Positions 46,456 to 56,866 are shown, numbered from the stretch's first letter. The stretch is DNA of 64,000 nt from Blasia pusilla (GCA_050084515.1 CM114274.1:20398001-20462000), one strand, 5' to 3'. The notes: generated by a model not told the origin, from the letters alone. Numbers and translations are program-made.

Positions 46456-46651
46456 ATGCATCAGGGTGCCCCTCACCCTGATGTAATATAGGGTTAGATA
46501 AACCTAGTAACACTACTCCTAAAACCACCTACGTCATATTACTATGACTCCTTCGACGTCTAAGTTGGAACCATCAATCTAGGCTTCTCCTCATACAAGG
46601 GGGCCGATCAGATTAATGGTGCTTAAATAAGTGGATGTTGAGAATCCAACA

Positions 46652-46663
46652 CCCCCCCTCAAT
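46652..46663 (-). promoter_or_regulatory. polypurine tract of the copia element
   Basis: Minus strand ATTGAGGGGGGG directly before the LTR start TGTTGGATTC. Confidence 0.88.
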
Positions 46664-46671
46664 ATCCATTC

Positions 46672-47450
46672 TCATGTGGAATACTGTCTTGGACCTATGC
46701 CAAGACCCTTCACATGTCGGTGAAGCTGATCTCCGCTCAAAGCTTTCGTGAAGATATCTGCACGTTTATCCTTTGTTGGACAATAGACTAACTTCAAAAC
46801 CCCTCTCTCGATCAATTCACGAACAAAGTGATACTGGATCTCTATGTGCTTCGTACGAGCACAAAACACAGGATTATATGCTATGGCAATGCAACTCTGA
46901 TTGTCACACCACATTACAGTAGCATTTTCTGGTGCTTCTCCTATGTCCTCCAATATCCATCTCAACCATACTACTTCACGAGAAGCATAACAAGCCGTCT
47001 TGTACTGTGCCTCGGTAGAAGAAAGAGCCAGTGTAGGTTGCTTCTTGCTAACCCATGACACCACACCTGATCCTACCAAGAAGCAATAACCCGAAACTGA
47101 TCTTCGAGAATCTGAATCTCCTGCCCAATCTGAGTCACAAAAACCTGTCATTTCCGTCCTTGCTCCATAGGTGATGCCGTACTCGATAGTGCCTTTGATG
47201 AACTTCAACACACGCATCCATGCCTTCCAATGGTTCTCACGAGGCTTAGTTAAGAACCTACTCAACACTCCCACAATGAAGCTAATGTCTGGTCTAGTGT
47301 TACACAAAAATATCAAACTGCCTACAAGCTTTGTGTACAACTTTTCATCTACCAATGGTGAAACATCCTTCATCGAGAGTTTCAACTCTACCTCCATTGG
47401 CGAGACCACTGCCTTACACTCGGTCATCCAAATGCCTTCAAGATTTCTCT
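46672..47450 (-). pseudogene. copia RNase H
   Basis: Begins in another frame than RT, after SIFLSQ-stop-KYAREILKAFG. It shows GSLIFLCNTRPDISFIVGVL, the RNase H acidic motif FCDSDWAGD (about 47130), SSTEAQY (about 47010), the WCDNQSC block and the copia-typical HIEIQYHFVRELI and DIFTKAL end. Degrades RNA in the RNA:DNA hybrid. Confidence 0.93.
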
Positions 47451-47459
47451 AGCATACTT

Positions 47460-48752
47460 CTATTGAGAGAGAAAAATAGAATCTGACTGTTGCCAAATTT
47501 CCAGCCCTATAAAGTAGTGTAGAAGACCTAAATCTGACATTTCAAACTCAGATTTCAACACTCCCTTCATTTCCTCTATTTTCTTACTGTGATCTCCTAT
47601 GATGATAAGATCATCCACATATAGGACTATCAACATATATATCCCATCTTTGCAAAACACATACAAATTTGCTTCTGACGGACTCTTGATGAGACCCTTC
47701 TCTCGAAAGAATGTATCTATTTGTTGATACCATACCCTTGGGGCTTGCTTCAACCCATACAATACTCGATGAAGTAAACAAACTTTCTCTTCTAATCCGG
47801 GTATCTCAAAACTTGATGGTTGAGAAACATATACCTCCTCCTTGAGATTCCCGTTCAGAAAGGCAGACTTCACATCGTATTGGTATATAGGCCAACATCT
47901 TGTTCCTGCAATCGCTAGAACAATTTGAATGGTTGTCATCCTTGCAATAGGAGCAAAAGCCTCATAGAAGTCAAAACCTTTCATTTGTGAGCATCCTTGT
48001 GCAACCAACCTCGCTTTGAATTTATCCAATATACCGTCCGACTTGTACTTGGTCTTGTACACCCACTTGGTGCGTATTATCTTCCTGTCCTTTGGCTTTT
48101 CAACCAAAGTCCAAGTTTCACTTCTCTGAATAGCGTCCATCTCCATATGCATGGCCTCTCTCCATTGAGGATAGGCAAGCTCATCCAAGCATGATGGCTC
48201 TTCCATCTTTAAGACCTCTGTCATCAAGGCCATGTTGACGAGATGTGCGGAAGCTCTATTCTGCTCCTTTAGTCTCTTGGATCTTCTTGGATCTATAACA
48301 ACTTCATCAGTTGCTGGTGGATCCTTACCATCCAAGAGCTGATTTATCCACTTAGGGTATGACGACCGTAGTGGAAGAGCAAGTTGCTCTTTATAATCAT
48401 CACCAAATTCTTCTTCTTGATGATCTGGTGTAAACAATGGTGGTGTGCTCTGGTGGGTTATCTCTTTGTTTGATGATAATGTGGATGGACTACTGATATC
48501 CGCCACTTGACGAGGTTGTTCCAGGAACACCACATCACGACTCACAAGCATTTTCTTTTCCTCAGGACACCAAAGGTGATAAGGTTTAGACTCATCACTG
48601 TATCCCATAAAGATGCACTTCCTGCTCTTGGACTCCAGCTTGGTCCTAGATGCTTCAGGAATATGTACAAAACACTCATTACCAAAAGTCCTGAAATATT
48701 GGACTGATGGTACCTTATATGAGTATGATTGATGAGGAGTCATGCCTTGCAC
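47460..48752 (-). pseudogene. copia reverse transcriptase (and end of integrase)
   Basis: 430 open codons. They start in the integrase C-terminal region ([32 protein letters not shown]), then a variable linker, then RT with [68 protein letters not shown] and the catalytic YVDD ([10 protein letters not shown], about 47625-47600). The RT core itself is uninterrupted. Confidence 0.95.
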
Positions 48753-49679
48753 TGACTTGGTAGCACTTCTATTTAGAATGTATACGGCAGTATTAAGAGC
48801 TTCAGACCAAAATCCTTCTGTGAAATCTTAATCTTTCATCATACATCTTGCCATCTCCACCACTGCACGGTTTCGACGCTCAACAACTCCATTTTGTTGT
48901 GGTGTATGTGCCGTGGTTAACTGTCGCTTGATTCCATGCTCCCCCAAATATTTGTTGAATTCTGTTGATAAGAATTCTCCTCCTCGATCGGTGCGAAGCT
49001 TTTGTACCTTCTTTCATGCCTCATTCTCAACCTGCTTGTGCCATACTTTAAATTTTCCAAAAGCACTTGCCTTATCATGAAGGAAATACACCCACATCTT
49101 CCTACTATAATCGTCGACAACTAAAAAGAAGTAGGAAGAACCACCTAATGCCACTGTTCTCATTTTACCATAGAGGTCAATATGTATCAACTCTAGAGGA
49201 GCCTTTGCTCTATTGCTGGACTCTTGTGGAAATGGTTGTCGGTGTTGCTTGCCCATCATACAAGCTTCACAAGTATCCGACACTCTAGAAATTTTTGGTA
49301 AATCATCAACCATGCCAGATTTGTGCATCTAACTTAGTAAGGGAAAGCTTAGGTGACCAAATCTTTCATGCCACAACTTACTCCTACTAAGATCTGTACC
49401 TACACTTGTCGTGAAAGCATACAACTCGTAGATATTTCCACGTCGTATACCTTCACCCACTACTTTCCCATTGGCATCCTCAATGACTGCTCCAGTTTTC
49501 TTGAAACGAACTTCTAGGTCACGATCACATAATACTGCCACTGAAATCAAATTTTGCTTCAACTCTGGTACGTACAGTACATCAATTAACTTCTTTTCAT
49601 CTCCTTTTTGTGAGACTAAAGAAATTGTATCTTTCCCTTCTACAAGGCACTTTGCATTATTCCCAACAGTAACAACCAT
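48753..49679 (-). pseudogene. copia integrase
   Basis: Pre-integrase block LWHERFGHLSFPLLS (about 49375-49330), zinc-binding CEACMMGKQHRQPFP, then the catalytic residues in LIHIDLYGKM and VVDDYSRKMWVYF, RTDRGGEF (about 48985) and NGVVERRNR (about 48895). In-frame stops lie between the blocks: TAG near 49327, TGA near 49012 (CGA fits) and TAA near 48828. Confidence 0.92.
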
Positions 49680-50697
49680 GGGCTCCTGTAGAGGCTATAA
49701 GGAGCTATACCAATCCTTATGATTGGTCATATGCCTAGATGCTCCACTATCAAGCATCCATGCATCTTCACTCTTTGACTTAGTGGAATGTTGTACCTGT
49801 GTGCAAAAATCTTCTATTGCTACCCAAGCATCTACTTCATGTTCTCCTAGTTCTACAGAATTTCCAGACTCCTTCTTAGGTCTTAAACAACCGTTCTTCT
49901 CATCATGACTCCTCTTTCTACAATCTTTGATAAGATGACCTAGCTTACCACAATAAAAGCATTTGAAGGCTTTTCTTGGAAATTTCTTCTTGACATTTGA
50001 ACTGTAATCCTGATTTCTACCTCTCTGTACGTTGGCAGTAAATGCTGCATCACTTCCCTCTCTTGCTTTGAAGCGCATTTCCTCTTCTACCAACATTTTA
50101 CTAAATTGTTCAAAAGTAAGCGGCGTGAGTCTTACTTGAGTATTCAATACAGTGACCAAACTGTCATACCTTGGAGGCAAAATCTTTATGCACCACCGTG
50201 CCAAATCTTCGCTAGACTTCGAAATTCCTACATACGCTATCTGATCTTGAAGATTCTTGATCCTTGTCAAAAATTGTTGTGCGCTTTCTCCTTTTGAAAA
50301 TTCTCGTACTTAAGCTGATTCTCCAGATTCTGAATCCGAGTCTCATTCCTCGTTTCATATTGATTCTTCAAAATGTTCCACGCCTCAGAGCAGTGGTTGT
50401 ATGTTGAATGAGAGTCATGACAGAATCAGTTACATTCGTGACAATCGCATATAGAGCATTAGCGTTTCTACGTCTCCATGCCAACAATACAACAGGATCG
50501 ATATCCCTAGATGAAGATGAACATGCAAAACTCAAAGTAGCTTGTGGATTTGAATCGACCAGTGTGGCCGTTTCCCAGATCTCAAATGATTCGAGGACAG
50601 TTCTCATTTTGAACTTCCACAAAGTATAGTTAGACCCATCTAACTTCCCTTCATCCAGCGAAGGAGGGCAAGCACGAACTGACGAAGAAGTAGCCAT
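49680..50697 (-). pseudogene. copia gag, zinc knuckle and protease
   Basis: Gag begins MATSSSVRACPPSLDEGKLD with the family motif GSNYTLWKFKMRTVLE (50697-50368). After a frame change it continues (50270 on) with LAMWC-like helices, KMLVEEEMR, the knuckle CFYCGKLGHLIKDC (about 49960-49920) and the protease active site WMLDSGASRHMT (about 49765-49730). A TAG follows SSL near 49693. Processes and packages the element. Confidence 0.9.
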
Positions 50698-50757
50698 ATC
50701 TCAAGATTTTGTGCAAACACACTAGATTGCCAGATACAAAATACTGGAAAACCTATC

Positions 50758-50769
50758 GCTCTGATACCA
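50758..50769 (-). promoter_or_regulatory. copia primer-binding site, tRNA-iMet
   Basis: Minus strand TGGTATCAGAGC abuts the LTR end exactly. This is the standard plant copia site complementary to initiator tRNA-Met. Confidence 0.97.
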
Positions 50770-51201
50770 TGTGAGAAAACAAAAAGTGACAAAATCACTG
50801 AAATCTAAAAAAAACTTAGAGATACAAAGTGGCCTAGTCCGTCCGTGCGCTCACAGAAGAGCTTCGATGGAACCTAAACATGGAGATAACTCGACATACG
50901 AGAATGCGCTACCGCTGCGGCTCCCGACTATTTGACTACTCGGGAAAACTAGGGTTTTTACCTATTTTTCTTGGTTTTTATTAATAGAAACAAAGAAACC
51001 CTATATTGCATCAGGGTGCCCCGTACCTTGATGCAATATAGGGTTAGATAAACCTAGTAATGCTACTCCTAAAACCACCTACGTCATATTACTATGACTC
51101 CTTCGACGTCTAAGTCGGAACCATCAATCTAGGCTTCTCCTGATACAAGGGGGCCGATCAGATTAATGGTGCTTAGAGAAGTAGATGTTGAGAATCCAAC
51201 A
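50770..51201 (-). repeat. copia LTR (5' in element orientation), 432 bp
   Basis: Starts TGTGAGAAAAC, ends GAATCCAACA. This is the uninterrupted LTR and the reference for the family. Confidence 0.95.
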
Positions 51202-51206
51202 GTAAG
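51202..51206. repeat. target-site duplication GTAAG, right
   Basis: Identical to 45262-45266. Confidence 0.88.
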
Positions 51207-51395
51207 GGTTTGGCCCTTGCATCCCTTCTGCACACAAGAAGTGCAGTAGTTAATGTAATGTTACCAGTCCGAGAGTTGAGGACTTCTATTTTCATGTTAT
51301 ATTTCATTTTCTTCTACAACCTTGCATCGCCTTTGTATTTCTATATGATTCTTTGGATTTTGATGAAAGAAATGTTTGATGTAGACTCGACCTAG

Positions 51396-51953
51396 ATATG
51401 CTAAAATCATGCTGCTTTTTGAACCACACAAAGTCATGTTTTTCTACCTTGCTTATCAAAACTTTGGCAACTTAAAAAGTATTAGCATCAGACCAAGGTC
51501 TCGATATTTTCTCCACGCAGCTAGTGATTATTTTGCTTTGGGCTTGTGGACATATAAGAATGAAGATAGTCTGCAATTTCGGATCACTTACAAGAGAGGA
51601 ATCTTCCCTCGGTTGGGTTCACTTTGGTTCGTGCAAATGACAGTCCGTGTGGAGGTTGAGCCGCTCCATTCAAACTACTGAACTATTTTGATGAGGCAAC
51701 AAGACATTGGCTGGATTTGGACAGCTAGGAATAGATTTTGTTTTTTGACGTGGTCGGAAACAAGAACCACCACGATAGTGTACAACATTTTGTGAAGGTG
51801 GTGAAATGGAAGGCATCATCGTCAAAAGAGAGTTTTCTCATGACAGTGTTGACACATTATGTCAAACTACTGTGGCTCAGCATATCCAACGGCCACTTCT
51901 TGACTCCGTGGGAGTTCATCCGACAGTGCGATTTGCCATCTTATTGTAGGAAG
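51396..51953 (+). pseudogene. exon of the multi-exon gene after the copia insertion
   Basis: Acceptor CCTAG at 51395 and donor GTAATG at 51954. Reads MLLFEPHKVMFFYLAYQNFG and FHAASDYFALGLW-like text. It changes frame near 51680 and then reads FDEATRHWLDLDS with TAG at 51726 and 51732 (both CAG to TAG candidates) before ILFFDVVGNKNHHDSVQHFV. The short block 51210-51395 before it may be another exon. Function unknown. Confidence 0.6.
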
Positions 51954-52046
51954 GTAATGTGAATTTCTACCCACTATGAACCAGTCTTAACCAATCTTAC
52001 ATCTGTAAATTTGGGATTATTCCTAATACTGAAGTGTTTCACACAG

Positions 52047-52137
52047 CCTGGTGATAACCGACGCTACTATGAACCAAAGAAGCATGTTGCGAGTCAAAAT
52101 GCTGGACACTGACCTTCAGGCAGAAAAGTAAGCACTT
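52047..52137 (+). pseudogene. short exon, 91 nt
   Basis: Bounded by TTTCACACAG and GTAAGC. The intron that follows (52138-52233) contains GGAACTATAGTTCA at 52174-52187. Confidence 0.55.
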
Positions 52138-52233
52138 GCACTATGATAGTTCAGTGAATGAATATTTCCTGATGGAACTATAGTTCAATATCCCTTTTTG
52201 AGAGGCTAATATCTTGCATTGGTTGGTGGATAG

Positions 52234-52690
52234 GTGAAATCCCTCAGGCCTCTTCTTATCCTAAAAATCGATGCAATTATTTTCCGAATTATGGACAGGG
52301 TTAGCAAACTGTATCCCCTCAGTCTTAGGGGAAACAATGCTTTCATGTTGGGAGATGGACGGATTGTATTTGTCTTCCCCTAGGTCAGAATACTAACTGA
52401 CATGATAGAGAGAGAATATGATTATGGATTTTGGACCACGATGAATAGGGAAGATGCACTTGAAATGCTTGAGAGGCTAGTAGATTTATGCCATTTGTCT
52501 GAATCTTCCGTCAAGAAGGCCAAATTTTTTTGGTCTGTGCAGAATTGCTTTGTTCAAAAGGGGACAAAGGGTCTCTTGAAGTATGTGAAAGATCTTCGGT
52601 TCTTTTACACTACTAGAGAGTTAGAAACTTCTCCTCCCCAAAGAATACAATCTTGGTGGACATTGGGATCAATTCCCTCCTTTTGAATGA
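52234..52690 (+). pseudogene. exon(s) with weak kinase-loop-like segment
   Basis: After GGATAG the frame reads RVSKLYPLSLRGNN, then LGDGRIVFVFP, TAG at 52381-52383, then ILTDMIEREYDYGFWTTMNR and SSVKKAKFFWSVQNCF. LSLRGNN plus DGRIV faintly recalls a kinase catalytic loop, but without its key residues. An alternative is a short intron (GTATTTG near 52356 to TAG near 52408) with the TACTAAC at 52391, which would remove the stop. Confidence 0.5.
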
Positions 52691-52912
52691 TCCAAATAGC
52701 ATTATAGCCCTTCCAAAATTTAATATACTTCCAGGACCCCGAGACAAAAAAATCATTGCGAGGCCGATACTATTCTCTCCTACCTTCTAATAATGAAAGA
52801 AAGTTTCCTGGATGGGATGAGTGTTAGTCATTTTATTAGTACTAGGCGGATTGGTTTTCCAAAGCCACATTCTACTGGCGGTAATGGTAAACGTCTTCTC
52901 CATACAATGCAG

Positions 52913-53996
52913 GAAAAGCTAAAGACCTCGGTCTTATTCTAGAATGTACTTGGACAGTTGACTCAGACATTATGCAAGGAATGTCCAAGAGCGGAGATCA
53001 CCGCAGATGTCATCTTCGGCAACGTGGATCAAATATCAGTGGAAACTGCAAGGCCAACATGCAATTTCAATGCCTTCCTTACTGCCATATGGTGTTTGGG
53101 GTATCCGACAGCAAAATATCTCCCGGTAGGAGTTCTCGACGGCATCGTGAAGTTGGGGGGCTCACTTTGATGAGAAGTGGATGAATCAGTATGGTTTCAA
53201 GGACGTCGTTGATAAAAGCGGTTGCTTAGACCTAGAGTCCGTAGTAGGGTGGAGTCATAAGGGTGGACCATCATTCAGTGTCTACATCGACACCAACATG
53301 AGCTTTGTGGGTTATGTCTCCCTTCTTTATATTTATGATGTTTTCCCCTATTATGCCATGCCAGATGAGACCATGGACACTGTGTGGAACGAAGTGGTGC
53401 AGTACGAGGGAACCGAGAAGGTGTTTATCCTCATCCTGCATGGCCATCACTTTGTGTTAAGGGTTGCAGCCAAGTCGATCACAATTGTAGATACTCTAGG
53501 TTCTCGCCTGGACCAGGAATGTAGGAAGGCGTACAAAATCTTCTTCGACTCCAAGACGTCTAGGATGGATAAGATATTCGACTATTCCATCGAAGGGAAT
53601 GATCTCCAACAACCACCGGAACAGTGCTTGCTGGTGAGCGGGCAAGAAGTTGCTCATTTTTTCCTTGACGAGTACGGCCTGCACAAACTAAAGCATTTTC
53701 TTTTCGGCTATATCATTGCAAAGGCTAAGGACTGGGATGTGGACCTGCGCAGTTTGGACGAGGAGTATCGGAAGAAGAATTACAATAAGTTCCAAGCTAT
53801 CTACCACACCCTGAAGGAAGATCTCCAAATTGATTTCACGAGGATTGTTCAGACTCTGAGGGAGGGAAGGTTTCGTTGGAGTAACTTCGCCAATGGACTC
53901 AATAAGTATATCCGTGAGGTTCACGAGGAGATTACCGACCTTGCCATAGATCAGACACTCTGGAAATTGAGCAGGAAGAGACCTCACCGAGGGTAA
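52913..53996 (+). pseudogene. last exon: papain-like cysteine peptidase-type domain
   Basis: Starts after AATGCAG. It has TAG at 52940-52942 and a one-base frame change in the G6 run at 53155-53160; otherwise it is open to the stop at about 53996. The order Cys (PTCNFNAFLTAIW, about 53065), then HGHHFVLRV (about 53440), then VDTLGSRL (about 53490) fits a papain-fold Cys-His-Asp triad. From memory it resembles the C-terminal region of plant NT-C2 (EEIG1/EHBP1-type) proteins, which have SFVG near the start, an H-F-L-K-V strand and IDTLGERL. The remainder (53600-53990) is helical and acidic/basic. No activity is demonstrated for that region. Repairing the G-run would leave only one stop, so a sequencing error there should be excluded. 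Confidence 0.5.
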
Positions 53997-54344
53997 TAGG
54001 TAGCTGAAATGATACTCTATTTTGATGCCATTGGGTACATTTGTAAATAGAACGTGAAATGTAGCATATTGAAGCGGATGGATTAAGGAAGTATGTTGCC
54101 CAGGTTTGAGTACGTCGATGTCACAAATATAGCAACGGATGAGAATCTCCTCCGATTGGAAGTGTATTGTCATCAGTTGTAAATTCTCTGGTACTAGATA
54201 TTTGTAGTCATGTACAGCGGGAATTGTAACCTCTTGCAGGGAATGGAAGCTAAGATTGCGAGAACTGTAACATATTGCAGAAAGTGGAAGCTAAAGATTG
54301 TGAAGCCATGTCATATTCAGGGATATTTTATAATCATCCCAAAT

Positions 54345-54360
54345 TGGAACTTGAGTTCCA
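54345..54360. repeat. 16-bp palindrome TGGAACTTGAGTTCCA
   Basis: A GGAAC-N4-GTTCC word with an extra flanking T/A pair, just downstream of the last exon. Confidence 0.9.
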
Positions 54361-54544
54361 AATCTTATCTATTCAAGGAGCATATTTATTGTCATCTAAT
54401 GAACGTGCGATGGACTTGTTATGTGACATGCGTGTCCAATTTCTTATTATAGAGCTTGCATCCTCAACGTTGCCATCCTCTAGATCAATTGGGAGTGTAG
54501 TTCCAATAAGCCTGCTCTTGAGATCCCTTCGTTGGGAACAATTG

Positions 54545-55770
54545 TAGAATCAAAACTTTGGTTCTGATTGCGTCCCAAACAGCCGCGCCCGTTGAAAGTC
54601 ATTTGGAGCCAAACTTGGACTCAGTCCTATTGGATCCTAAGATTCAATTCCGGCTGCAGAAGGCGCTCGGCAAAGGGAAATCCCCATCCTTGATTGGAAC
54701 TGTAGTTCTGAATGGCCTACTCCTTGCATCCCAATAGGTCAGAAATAAGTGGAGAATCGGAACCCTAGTTCTGATTGTGTCCTAGACTACCGCGCCCGTT
54801 GAAGGTCATTTGGAACCAAACTAAATTGGAGTCCAATTGGATCCTAAGATCCCATTCCGGCCGCAGACGGCGTAGGATAAAGGAAAATCCTCATCCTCGA
54901 TTGGAACTCTAGTTCCAAATTGATTGCTCCTTGCATCCCAGTAGGTTGGCAACAAGTGGGAAATCCGAATCTTAGTTTCTATTGTGTCCCACACTGCCGC
55001 GCCAGCTGAAGGCCATTCAATATCGACTTAGTCGGATTCCAATTGGATCCTAAGATGCAATTTCGGCTGTAGAAGGCGCCCGGTAAAGGGAAATCCCATC
55101 CTCGATTGGAACTCTAGTTGCGAATTGTCTGCTCCTTGCATCCCAATAGATCCGCAACAAGTGGGAAATCAAAACCTTAGTTCCAATTGTGTCCCAGACT
55201 GCCGCACTTGATGGAGGCCATTCAATATCAACTTAGTCAGAGTCCAATTAGATCCTAAGATCCAATTTTGGCTGTAGAAGGCGTCCGGTAAAGGGAAATC
55301 CCTATCCTTGATTGGAACTCTAGTTGCAAATTGCCTGCTCCTTGCATCCCAATAGTTTGGCAACAAGTTGGGAATCAGAACCGTAGTTTTGATTGTGTCC
55401 CAGAGTGCCGCTTCCGCTGAAGGCCATTCAATATCAACTAAGTCGGAGTCCAATTGGATCTTAGGATCCAATTTCGGCCGTAGAAGACGTCCGGTAAAGG
55501 GAAATCCCCATCCTTGATTGGAACTCTAGTTGCAAATTGCGTGCTCCTTGTATCCCAATAGGTCAGCGACAAGTGGAAAATCGGAACCTTAGTTCAGATT
55601 GTGTCCCAGAATGCCACGCCCGCTGAAGGTCATTTGGAGCCAAACTTAGTGAGTCCAATTGGATCCTAAGATCAAATTGTGGCCGCAGAAGGCGTCCGGT
55701 AAAGGGAAATCCCCATCCTTGGTTGGAACTGTAGTTCTAAATAGCATGCTCCCAAGATCCCAATGGGTTG
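54545..55770. repeat. ~206-bp tandem array, six copies, with palindromic words
   Basis: The phrase GTGTCCCAGACTGCCGCGCC and its variants recur near 54570, 54778, 54985, 55190, 55397 and 55602 (spacing 205-208 bp). Each unit has AATTGGATCCTAAGATCC (second word), a GGTAAAGGGAAATCCCCATC block, GATTGGAACTCTAGTTSC and GGAACCTTAGTTCYGATTG. Exact GGAAC-N4-GTTCC occurs near 54904 and again just beyond the array near 55797. Open frames inside are incidental. Confidence 0.92.
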
Positions 55771-56866
55771 GCAAAAAATGTAGTTCCGAGCTCATTTGGA
55801 ACAAGAGTTCCAAACGCCATTCAATAACCTTCCAATGGGACGATAGTTCCACATTCCGTGGAAATGTCAATAGGATGAATTCCAAAGCCCGAACAACTCC
55901 TTCAGTGGGAAGTAGTAGGTCTACCACAAGCAAGACTTCACAGATTCTTGCCGGCTAGGAAGAAGTGGGGTTGGGGCGGAGGTCCATGAGGCCAAGATTA
56001 TTTTTTTCTTTACTTAAGAATGCTTTGGAATTGGGTCTTAAGCTTCGATTTGGATGACGAACATACAAACCTTCGCTAAGTCCGCATTCAATGGTCCGCC
56101 ACCTTCTTTACTGCGAAGTCGCGAAATAAATTAGTTTATGTTGAAAATATTGCTCTGACGGGTGAACGATGACTTTAACCACATCACACCCTAGCCTTTG
56201 CTCTCCCGAGATGTCCAAATAAACAAACAAAATAAACACTCTCAACATCATTCTTAACGTTTTAACTTCAAGATCATACATTATGGGCTATCGACGACTA
56301 AAAGAGACTTGATTGGTTGCAAAAGAACTTGAATATATGGTCATATTTAAATGGACTTAAGTCCTTATTTTACTTGTAAGCATGACTTCAAGAAAGTCGA
56401 AAACCCAGAAATGTTTAAATTCACTAGGAATGTCAAAATTGGTGTTCTTCCTTTTCATATATTTTGATTGATCATCCACGCATCGCTTGATCCTACATTC
56501 TCTTGTGCATGCATATATACAGAATTTAGAATCAAGTACATTAGTTTATGTTTGTGTCATTATAAATGCTCATAATTGAAGTATATTTACTACACCGTAA
56601 GCATCTTGACGTTGCTTTTCTTTTCTCCACACTAATGCAAGTTGTCCATAATTGTCTGCTATATAAACTTTGAAGGTTCAATTTGCATATTCTTTGTTAG
56701 TCTTCAATTTTTTATTTTCTATTAAAGCTATCAAACACTTCCCCATATCATGGCTATAGTCTCAACACATTTTGTACTAGTACACTTTTCAGTATTTGGC
56801 ATCTTTGCAAGAAAAAATTGTGTATTTTAGCTAAAATTCAAGATTCTAGCTTCTTTTCTGAAATGT
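55771..56866. other. no gene seen
   Basis: The first 150 bp still contain GGAAC/GTTCC words. The rest is AT-rich without coding texture. Confidence 0.5.

Larger units (their letters stand above)
45267..46651 (-). repeat. copia LTR (3' in element orientation), with inserted sequence
   Basis: The outer part (to about 45450, ACTCGGGAAAACTAGGG) and inner part (from about 46455, GCATCAGGGTGCCCCTC, to 46651) match the other LTR. The sequence between has no counterpart there. Confidence 0.9.
45267..51201 (-). mobile_element. Ty1/copia LTR retrotransposon, TSD GTAAG
   Basis: A 5935-bp element with TGTGAGAAAAC...GAGAATCCAACA LTRs, perfect 5-bp target duplications GTAAG (45262-45266 and 51202-51206), a tRNA-iMet primer-binding site and a polypurine tract. 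Minus-strand coding order is gag, protease, integrase, RT, RNase H, as in copia. From 50270 down to 47460 one frame is kept with only four in-frame stops, plus frame changes at the gag start and the RT/RNase H junction. The right LTR is 432 bp; the left LTR is 1385 bp because it contains about 0.95 kb of foreign sequence. The insertion splits the multi-exon gene. Confidence 0.95.
40482..53996 (+). pseudogene. large multi-exon gene of unknown function, nonsense-riddled
   Basis: At least twelve coding blocks on the plus strand are joined by GT-AG introns of about 95-145 bp, some with a TACTAAC branch site, and are split by the Ty1/copia insertion at 45267-51201. The product would exceed 1200 residues. 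The N-terminal two thirds are unrecognised; the last exon resembles a papain-fold cysteine peptidase. In-frame stops at 40893, 41055, 41070, 42266, 42563, 44649, 44877, 51726, 51732, 52381 and 52940 are all one C-to-T change from CAG, CAA or CGA, while frameshifts are few (between about 41072 and 41255, near 51680, and in a G6 run at 53155-53160). This points to a silenced gene decaying mainly by cytosine deamination. Nearly every inferred intron carries a GGAAC-N4-GTTCC-type palindrome. I do not know the function. Confidence 0.7.

Noticed and set aside
52234-52410. Kinase domain in the multi-exon gene
   Set aside because: Only a faint loop-like phrase is seen; there is no G-loop, lysine strand or DFG equivalent in neighbouring exons.
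40482-53996. In-frame stops rescued by U-to-C RNA editing
   Set aside because: All stops would be reversible by U-to-C editing, known in some seed-free plants, but that editing is organellar. The gene is nuclear, has frameshifts and is split by a retrotransposon, so decay is simpler.
21750-55810. GGAAC-N4-GTTCC as heat-shock elements
   Set aside because: Heat-shock elements need GAA and TTC blocks alternating every five bases; here GAAC and GTTC are four bases apart in a different phase, and most copies lie in satellites and introns.
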